Assembly: GCF_001640805.2 (NCBI RefSeq)
Contig: NC_066851.1
Location: 293,992 to 357,991, forward strand
DNA: 64,000 bases
DNA from: Lates calcarifer
Lineage: Eukaryota > Chordata > Actinopteri > Centropomidae
Reading direction: 5' to 3'
Both the position numbers and the translations under genes were made by a program. The notes below the pieces were generated by a model that did not search any database, was not told the origin of the DNA, and saw nothing but the letters and a program-made list of their open reading frames with translations. Each line of letters opens with the position of its first letter. Position 1 is the first letter of the stretch. Positions 57,301-64,000 of this stretch are shown here, piece by piece.

Positions 57301-57657
57301 ACGGAGGGAATCGATGGTTTGTAGCGCCTCCGATTCTCCTCAAGCTCAGCCTTTCGCTTGGCCCCGGCCTTGCAGCCCCTGGGTCTCCTCCTCAGCTCCG
57401 TCGGGATGGAGTGTCGTATCCCGGCTCGGCCCTTTGTGCGCAGAGTCAGCAGTTCCTCTCGTGAATAAGTGAGGAAACTGGCTCTTGGTTGCATTTTAAA
57501 GTTGAAAATATCCATAGGATATATATAAAGCACACCGTCTCTTCACAAGAAGAGTAAGAAGAGTAGAGGGAAAAAAAGGTTAAAGAGCTAAAAAGAGCAA
57601 AAAAAAAACTACGGAGCTACTGGAGAGGCAGCCGTCTCCCACAGCGCCAAACTACTA
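54316..57657 (-). mobile_element. Rex1-like LINE, near full length, inserted in the retrovirus
   Basis: The 3' tail (54,316-54,335, plus-strand view) has three copies of the hexamer ACTTAG next to ACTTTATTGATCCC. A 5' UTR of about 140 bases precedes the ORF start at 57,515. CAATAG flanks both sides (54,310-54,315 and 57,658-57,663), a short target duplication. It is the best-preserved retroelement in the window. Confidence 0.85.
54567..57515 (-). CDS. LINE ORF: AP endonuclease plus reverse transcriptase, 982 codons, intact
   Basis: Starts at the ATG at 57,515 (MDIFNFKMQP); GTG at 57,533 is also in frame. The endonuclease shows PSVIMGNVNSLPNK, FTETWL, ISGDFNH (about residue 223) and KSDHNLV. 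A Pro/Ser/Thr-rich linker (SPPPPPSPQPS) separates it from the RT. The RT has RKAAGPDKVCPRLL, LFLDFSSAFNTIQ (about residue 647), GAPQGTVLAPLLFTLY and the catalytic YADDTAIVG (about residue 735), then the thumb and HPLH tail. There is no internal stop, and length is normal for CR1/L2/Rex1-type ORF2. Rex1 is my best family guess. Recent activity is implied, although a separate ORF1 is not seen. Confidence 0.88.
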   Translation of the reverse strand: MDIFNFKMQPRASFLTYSREELLTLRTKGRAGIRHSIPTELRRRPRGCKAGAKRKAELEENRRRYKPSIPSVIMGNVNSLPNKIDELSALNNQRIYRESSLFIFTETWLNHLVPDANVDLLGFTAVRADRDTNASGKNKGGGLIMYVNNRWCNPGHISVKTVLCCRDLELLAVSLRPYYLPREFSHVITVGVYIPPRADAATACEKIHSITARLQTQHPEALMIISGDFNHVTLDSTLAVFNQVVDCPTRNNRTIDLLYVNVRDAYRATPLPPLGKSDHNLVHLQPLYTPLVQKQPVTTRSIRRWSPEMESALRDCYNTTVWDVLINPHDEDIEGMTHCLTEYLNFCVDVVSPVKTVRCYPNNKPWVTREVKAVLNRKKAAFRSRDREAMKAAQQEVKHCVREAKDSYRRKVEQKLRENNMREVWQGVKTISGHNTKARAIGGTMERANELNDFFNRFNQPLSPPPPPSPQPSLLLPSTHLPTDTTTPPSSSPTPSQSPPHITTDQVRGQLRKLRPRKAAGPDKVCPRLLKTCATELGEPLQRIFNLSLQLGRVPTLWKTSCIVPVPKKNRPSELNDFRPVALTSHLMKMLERLFLSLLRPQVQHAQDRLQFAYQQGVGVEDAILYLLHRAHSHLDKGSGTVRILFLDFSSAFNTIQPPMLRDKLSRMGVDPYLVDWISDYLTGRPQYVRLKDITSDTVVSSTGAPQGTVLAPLLFTLYTSDFCYNSELCHIQKYADDTAIVGCIRDDREEEYRRLVGDFAAWCHTNHLQLNTSKTKELVIDFGRSRPRQRPILLEGAEVEAVDSYKYLGLWLDNKLDWTTHTSHLYGKTQSRLYFLRRLRSFNVCSKLLWMFYQSVVASVLFYTVVCWGSSISKKDTNRLEKLIRRAGSVVGMKLDSLVTVAEMRTLDKLLDIMDNTSHPLHTVISNQRSLFSERLLLPKCRTNRLKNSFVHHAITLYNSSLGGRRRESRVWRTEGSGSPP

Positions 57658-57663
57658 CAATAG

Positions 57664-58992
57664 GTAATAGGTAAGACTCTAAATGTATATGTGCATGGCA
57701 TCATTTGGAAACAAAAATGCTTTTTAAGAGCAGATGGCACCCCAGTAACCCATGGGGAAGCCATCTCAGCCTTACTAGAAGCTATTCATCTTCCAGCAGC
57801 CCCAGCTATTATGCAGCACATCAAAAAATGAAATCTTTAATAGCTAAAGGCAATAACTTGGCAGATGAAGCCACAAGACAAGCAGCAACAACTGCCTGTA
57901 TAGGACCACTATTAGTAGCTGAAAACTGTGAACCCCTTACAAATTTAGCATCTCTGATATCAACTCATCAACAAGCAGGCCCATATGAACACTCAGTATG
58001 GCTTGAGGAACCACCAGAAATACTTTAGGTGGACCATACAATGGACTATGGTGGACTGCATATGGCCATTTTGTTCTACCACACTTGCTACCAGAGGGTC
58101 CATTTCAACACCTAATGATGGATTATATAGATAAGACAGAACGTGTATAAGGGTTCAGATATATAGTGATAACTGACAGATTCAGCAGATGGATAGAAAC
58201 AATCCCAACAAAAGGTGCTGATTTTAGGTCAGTAGCCAAAATTTTGTGATTTGGACTGCCAGACATCAGTTCAGATAATGGCACAGCTTTTGTAGCTGAC
58301 ACAATAAAAATAGCTCTAAAAATGTTGGGAATCAAACAGGTTTGAGGTTTGGATGTGGGTACCATCTACAGTCACAAGGAGCAGTAGAACAAGCAAATGG
58401 CACATTAAGAGCAAAACTTAGAGCAGATAGTCAATATAAGGTCAACCGGGTAGATGCATTACCACTGGCTTTGATGTCTATGCAATCACAAGCTAACCAA
58501 CTAACACACCTAAACACCTCACAAAATGCTTACAGGGAGACTGATGCCAATTATCTATCTTAGAGGGCCCTATGAAGGACCACTGCTTGAGCAATGTGAA
58601 AGAGAACTAACATGTTACCTGCGACACCTAATGCAAATACATAAAGCTGTGTTCCAACAGGTAAAAGTTGTAAAAGAAGATAAAGATGCTGACATTCCAG
58701 AACAGCTGAGGAGAACTGAACCTGGTGAGTGGGTCCACATAAAGGTGTTCAAACGAAAGTGGAACCAACCAAGATGAGAAGAGCCCTTTAAGGTGATCCT
58801 AGCAACCCCAAATGCGCTAAAAGTAGAGGGTAGGAGATTTTGGTTCCATCTAAACCACTTCTGCAGAGCAAAAGATCCAGGTGAGACAGCAAGGGTGCAG
58901 CACGAACCAGAAAGGGACGGCGATGGGAAGATAGACCGTCCCAGGAGGAACCACAAGGAGAGAGACAATTGCAAAGGCTGGCTGTGAGACAA
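57664..58992 (+). pseudogene. Retroviral RNase H end and integrase
   Basis: KGNNLADEATRQAA (about 57,846-57,890) ends RNase H. The integrase keeps MDYID (about 58,108), ITDRFSRWIETIPT (about 58,170), SDNGTAFVAD (about 58,272) and GAVEQANGTLRAK (about 58,380), which carry the three acidic residues. LNTSQNAYRE and a C-terminal barrel with EEPFKVILATPNALKVEGR (about 58,780) follow. Stops (for example 58,026 and 58,150) and a frame change near 58,340 break it. Integrase joins viral DNA to the genome. Confidence 0.75.
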
Positions 58993-59189
58993 AGACGTGA
59001 AAGCAGAGACTCAACAAGTAGTGGCTCATTGGTTTCCAAACAAAGTCAGGAAAGTAGCATAGATACTGAAGATGAAGGTGGTACACCCAGATCAGATCCA
59101 GGGGAAGGAACATCAGCAGGGACAGCTCAATCAGAATGTGACCCACTTAACGTGTACAATTGGGAAACCCACAGATGGGAAAGGATGGA

Positions 59190-62098
59190 GGAATAATGAG
59201 TACAAAACCATTGTCCTGTTAGCACTAGGAATAGCATTAGTGCTGATCAATCTGGACAGTGTAATAACAAAACCCAAAACAGAACAGGAGCTGGGGGACA
59301 GGGATATTAGCAGCAATAGTAAAGACGGTGCCAATTGACAAGGTGATAAGATCAACTCAATACAATCAGACTCTGACAATAGGACCAAGAGGCATAAAAA
59401 CAGACACCCATGCAATTCACATGTAGCCGGGTGGGAAGCTGTGACTATAATCACCCGTGCCACCAGATGGCACTGTTTCCATTTGGATAACCACCTGTGG
59501 GCTCAATGTTTTGGGGAACAGTCTTGAGAGAGACCCGGAAGAGAGACGCCAACTTGCTTTACCGTGACACAGACACGCAGTGTTGTTTTCCGGACATTAC
59601 GGACTGTTTTTGAAGGTAAATATGTTGTAAAATGCAGCTGGTGATCTGAAATACCAAGCGATGGACATGTAAAGTAATTTGTGACCACATCTTGTGAACT
59701 GTTGCACGCTGACATGTTTGTATTTGTTAAATTTTAATAGATCTGCAGACCGTGTTGAAGTCAGAGATAATGGCGTAGTGCCCTGTCGCCACTTTGTTTT
59801 GTGCTCCTGGACAGATACACACGTTAGTATATGCAAGTTTCACACATTTATTGTAACACTTTAAGACATGTGAATATAAAGTGGTTAACTGTGAATTTGT
59901 GGGCTGTTTGTGTTACAGGAATGAGCAGTTAGAGATATTTTTTTGCCCTCCTAAGTACTAGCCTACACGTTCAGAAATATTTTTGCACGCTTTTGTACTA
60001 CTAGAAGTACTTTTGCACTCTTTTGTACTGACAGACTGGCTTCTACAGTCTTTTGAAGTTGGTGTTTTTGCACTAGAAGTTTATGCTTATTGAGGCAGAC
60101 AAGATGAGTCTTGAGAAAGTCTTCAAGATAAGTTTCACTGTGCAGAAGGGAGTCCTCCGCTGGTACTAATTTCATTTTGTTTCTGCAAGTACTATACAGC
60201 AGAAAGTCTTCTGCAAAGCTTTATTTTTTTATTTCCTATTTCACTTATTGTATTACATTTAATAGAACACCAATTTTTCTATTCAGAATAAAGACCCCAA
60301 AAACAGATTTCTGTGTCCTGTGCCATTAAGTTTCGCCAGGCTACACACATGCAATGTCTGGCTAAGGGGACAGTGACGGTAGCGGTGCAATGTTTGCAAA
60401 ATCAGTGTACAGAAATTTACTCAGGCCTAACAATGACTACTAAAGAAGCAATTAAGCTAATGAAAACCCATGTTAAGCAACTCAGAACAAGAAATTTGCA
60501 GAACATAGAGCAACAAGCAAAAGAGGCAAAAGTGTTGGGATGGGAAAACAATTTGTCAGTGGATGAACTATTCAGCGAGGCAGGTTAGTTCACGAACCTG
60601 CATTACGTGTCACAACCCAAAGAGGTTACCTAAAATAAGGCCAATCCCAGGAGTAAAAATGAAAACATGTAGAAACCTAACCATGTGTTTTGCCTATTGT
60701 GTAACAATAATGGCAAGCTGAGAAAGTTGGTTTCATGGAAATTGGACACAGAACACAACCATCAGCCCCAGGAGACTGAATAGTGAACTTGAGTCATGAG
60801 TCTCACCACTCACCAAAGTGGCAGCTGACCTGTTACATCCCTTTTGTATAGCAAGAGGAACTAGATTGGGGACACAGATGAAGCTTAACAAGCAGCTAAA
60901 ACAACAACTTGGTAATATGACACTGCAAAGTCAAAGGTTGGTGTAGGCCAGTGATGCAAGAGTAATTGTAAATGCAACATTGAAAAATGGTTTGCAGCTT
61001 GACTACAGATGGTTAGGGGTTTCACGACACCTCAGGAGAGAAGGGAGCAGCCTGGCTGCACCCCATTGGCTGCTTAAAACTACAAACAGAGCAGCTATAC
61101 AGCGAGACCGTGTTGTATGGGATGGAGCTACACTAGAGTTGATGAAAACCAACACAGTGCATGCCATATTTCCACTCCCTACACTTCGAAATGGTTCATG
61201 ACCATTAGCAGATGTGTTTTGGCTATGTGATGATAATCAACAAATAAAGGTTACCAACGAATTGGACAGGCATGTGTGTGCATGTTATGGTAACAGGACA
61301 GCTAACTGTAATTAGTATCAATCGAGCACATACAAAAGAGACCATCTAGGGTTAGCCAGAGTGTACAAAAACAAAAAATGACAGCTGACGACATATACAT
61401 TACATGGAAGAGCCCGTCGGAGTACCAAACCAACACCAGGCAATAGCAGAAGAATGAATAAAATCAGGGCAACTGGCAGGATGGATACCAGTAATTGGAC
61501 CAATGATAAATGCACAATATATAGCACAAAATAGTAGGTGGATAAACTTCCTATGGTATAACCAACAGTGATTTCTCAATTGGACTATTTCGTCATTAGA
61601 GAGAATCAGCTCACAATTGCATGCCACAATTTGGATAACTCTTAAAAACAGATTCATCATAGATAAACTGATGGCTGAAGAACATGGTGTCTGTAGTTAT
61701 TTTGGGAATGAATGCTACACAGTCATACCTATGGTGACTGGAGAAGAGCTTACAACCTTACAGAGTTGTTAGCAAGCTTAAAAACTCTAGGGACAAACAT
61801 GTGGCTAGCTCAAATTGGAACACCAGTCTCAAGCACTCTCCCATCTTTGGGAATGGCTGAGTAATTTATCTTGGTGTAAAACTTAACAGATGATTGGAAA
61901 GCTATAAGGAGAATTTTTGTTGATTGTGGCAGTTGTCATGTGCTGTGTGCTTCCGATAATCTCAGTAATGTTGAAAAGAGCAGCGAGGTTGGTTTCAGGA
62001 CAGTTTTCGCTCCAGGTTCAAAATGGCGTAACTGTTGACATGATAAGAAACCAGGTTAACTCGGAGCACCCTTATGAAAGGATGATGCCCCCGGTCTA
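59190..62098 (+). pseudogene. Retroviral envelope remnant
   Basis: A leader-like hydrophobic stretch (IVLLALGIALVLINLDS, about 59,206-59,256) begins it. Surface-unit-like pieces follow (NLQNIEQQAKEAKVLGW, 60,500-60,540; NATLKNGLQLDYRWLGV, 60,972-61,022). The transmembrane part has a Cys pair in HGVCSYFGNECYTV (about 61,685-61,727) and a membrane anchor LLIVAVVMCCVLPIISVM (about 61,916-61,970). A cytoplasmic tail ends at 62,098. Many stops are present. The segment 59,500-60,310 does not look env-like. Assignment is from order and pattern. Confidence 0.6.
59500..60310. other. Probable foreign segment within env
   Basis: About 800 bases lack the coding resemblance of the surrounding env. They contain repeated TTTTGCACTC/TTTTGTACT units (59,980-60,035) and AATAAAGACCCC near 60,288. 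It could be an inserted LTR or repeat; the boundaries are not clear. Confidence 0.35.
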
Positions 62099-62099
62099 A

Positions 62100-62970
62100 T
62101 AATAGGCACCATAATCGCAATGACTGATCTAGAACAAATAAAACCCAAACACAAATATCTGTATAGAGCACCATTGTCACACGATTCTTTTCTTAGCCCC
62201 CCTGAAAATCCAAAAAATGGTGGAGGTAAGAGGAAAAACTCACAGGCGTAGTCAGAAGATAATCTGGTGTGCTGATTTCTTTTTTTGCCAGCCGAACAAA
62301 TGCAAAAAAAAAATTTTACAGTGCAAAAAACTAAACTAAGAAAAAAAAAATCCAATAGAGTTTTTTCAGTAACTCCTACTCATTAAACGTGTCAATACTT
62401 GCTACCTCCTCTGCAACAAAACCAAGACTGCCCTCCCTGGGGCATCTATTTTCATAAGTAGGTGTGTACCCCTGGTCGCTCTACTTCAACGAGAATGGGA
62501 ACATGACTGAATGACTGAAAAGTTTGTTAACCGGGGGAAACAGGATGAATTGCAAGTTTATGTGTGTGTGTGTATGTGCCAATATGTGTGCACGCTCCCC
62601 GCCGTCAGTGACAGAGCCGCTCCATCACAACCACGTTATGAATTATGGTTACTATGGACACTTCACAAAGGATACTAGATAAAAAAATACACTCGACACT
62701 GGTCACATTATTCTTACCACACTATCACCCTCTCAGAATGAACACGTTTATATGTATTGAAGTTCTGTGATCAACATGTATACATTCATTATCTATTATA
62801 TTTGAAGTAGTGTAACCTAATGACAGAGCCTTGACCTTGCATTCTCTTGGGATATTGTTATGCAGAGCCCTCCTTTACTGGGTACATATATCATTGCTGT
62901 ATGTGGATCCCTGTTAGTAGTAGCATGGTTGTGAACCTGTCTCGATGATTGTGCATGTGACTTCAGAGTC
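62100..62970. other. Retroviral sequence between env and LTR
   Basis: No long frame. Oligo-A runs at 62,305-62,350 and a short GT tract near 62,563. The last part (62,870-62,970) contains a hydrophobic reading frame (LLGTYIIAVCGSLLVVAWL), perhaps a second env-type anchor. Confidence 0.35.
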
Positions 62971-62984
62971 AAAAAGGGGGGGAA
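62971..62984 (+). promoter_or_regulatory. Polypurine tract of the endogenous retrovirus
   Basis: AAAAAGGGGGGGAA directly precedes TGTAGT, the probable start of the LTR. It primes plus-strand DNA synthesis in retroviruses. Confidence 0.65.
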
Positions 62985-63964
62985 TGTAGTATAATTTTTC
63001 AACAGATATGTGATGAGCTGAAAGAATATTGTATTAACCTCTGACAACTAAGCAATGTTGCAAATGAACAGAATTAAGAATATGCTGTGTAAAAATTATC
63101 ATGTGATTTGGACATAGTAATAATGATGTATGTTAAGGGTCACCATATGAAATAATTAGTGTGCACTGCATGCAATGCATATCATGTATGGAATAAGCAT
63201 GTGTATGTGTGAAGGAAAACATCATTTAAAAAAAATATATTACAAGGAAGAGTTAAGAAATAATGGTGTAAAAGTAAGATGTAATTGTTTTTCTTTTTTT
63301 AAATACTGCCATGAAGAATTGGAAAATAATGGTGTAAAACATAGAGAAACTGCGTTAAGGAAAGACAGACATGTCCAGGCGTGCTAATGATGTAATTTGA
63401 TAAGATGAATGTAACCAGTAACAAAAGGTAACCAATAAACTTGAACAACGTTCTAATGGTATAATGTTGCACACCAATTAAATGATCAGATAGGCGTGGA
63501 AAACCATAGTCCAGAGAGGTATATAAGGAGAACACAAGCAATTGTTCAGAGTGTTTCTGGGGTTGCTTGAGTGCATATCAGGGTGCTCTCAGGTTTTCTG
63601 TCAACAAAAAACTCTACTGCCTTGAACTTCCTGATGACTTTTGAAGTCCTATAAGTAGTTTTTGAACATCTGAACAAAGCTAGAGATCCAAATCTTGGTC
63701 CAGTGACCTGGGATGCAGGATCCAGGTCATCACACGCCTTTGAGTCCCCACATCAGTACCTGTCAACCAAGCCCGAAAGGCCTCCTTCTTCAGCCTGATG
63801 GCTTCCCTCACCCCCATTATCCATCAGCAGGTTCTCAGACTGCTGCCTGGTGTTCAGTTGACAGCCCTGCCTCTTCTCCCGAGTGTCCAAGACATACAGT
63901 TGTTTGACTAGATAGTTCAAAGGTTTATTTAAAACACTTGAATAAACAGAAACAAAAAGGTTGT
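62985..63964 (+). repeat. 3' LTR of the endogenous retrovirus
   Basis: Starts TGTAGTATAATTTTTC after the polypurine tract. TATATAAG (63,520-63,527) is a likely promoter and AATAAA near 63,944 a likely poly(A) signal. The right boundary is not identified and may be beyond the last bases of the window. No matching 5' LTR is present. Confidence 0.6.
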
Positions 63965-64000
63965 CTAACTGAATAGTGGCTGAGGCTCCAGAAACAAAAG

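Larger units (their letters stand above)
52865..63964 (+). mobile_element. Endogenous retrovirus, decayed, interrupted by a LINE
   Basis: Pol RNase H and integrase remnants, an env-like region ending in a transmembrane segment, a polypurine tract and a 3' LTR follow in the expected order. No 5' LTR, primer-binding site or clear gag capsid is visible. The LINE at 54,316-57,657 interrupts RNase H. In-frame stops are frequent in every part, so it is non-functional. Confidence 0.75.

Overview
This window looks like nuclear DNA of a ray-finned (probably teleost) fish. It is almost entirely transposable-element sequence in nested layers, with no recognisable host exon, tRNA or rRNA. The evidence is the element mix: two Maverick/Polinton (adintovirus-like) copies, Ty3/gypsy pieces with solo LTRs, CR1/L2-group and Rex1-like LINEs, an L1-clade LINE, a hAT transposon, Tc1/mariner elements and an endogenous retrovirus. 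Many LINE 3' ends carry short tandem-repeat tails. No species is assigned.

Layout. (1) 1-9,680: Polinton copy A, entered inside the DNA polymerase B gene. Rightward genes are PolB, packaging ATPase, a mu-like core peptide and a conserved structural-type protein. Convergent with them, leftward genes are an accessory block (7.5-9.6 kb), integrase, penton-type minor capsid, a small pVI-like protein, the double-jelly-roll-type major capsid protein and an adenain-type protease. (2) 9,700-15,540: a 5'-truncated Ty3/gypsy element. Its RNase H is split by a non-autonomous repeat, which is itself split by a DD36E-type Tc1/mariner element. (3) 15,545-20,720: Polinton copy B in the opposite orientation, heavily deleted and carrying a solo LTR. 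(4) 20,745-34,110: two L2-like LINEs, two Rex1-like LINEs and LTR debris. (5) 34-45 kb: mostly unrecognised sequence with a Tc1 relic, LINE tails and MITE-like repeats. (6) 45.1-51.8 kb: an L1-clade LINE interrupted by a hAT transposon. (7) 52.9-64 kb: a decayed endogenous retrovirus interrupted by a Rex1-like LINE that keeps a 982-codon open frame.

The most interesting system is Polinton copy A. It retains an intact ATPase and mu-like gene and a nearly intact protease and penton. It also has an accessory block opposite the capsid genes that holds a possible Bcl-2-like protein, a Cys/His-rich protein with a long disordered Ser/Pro region, and an unknown protein. A terminal promoter-like cluster precedes this block, with two perfect CRE palindromes, an E2F-like site and GC box, and an octamer. 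This resembles the early-region arrangement of small DNA tumour viruses. Both copies are inactivated, by largely independent lesions.
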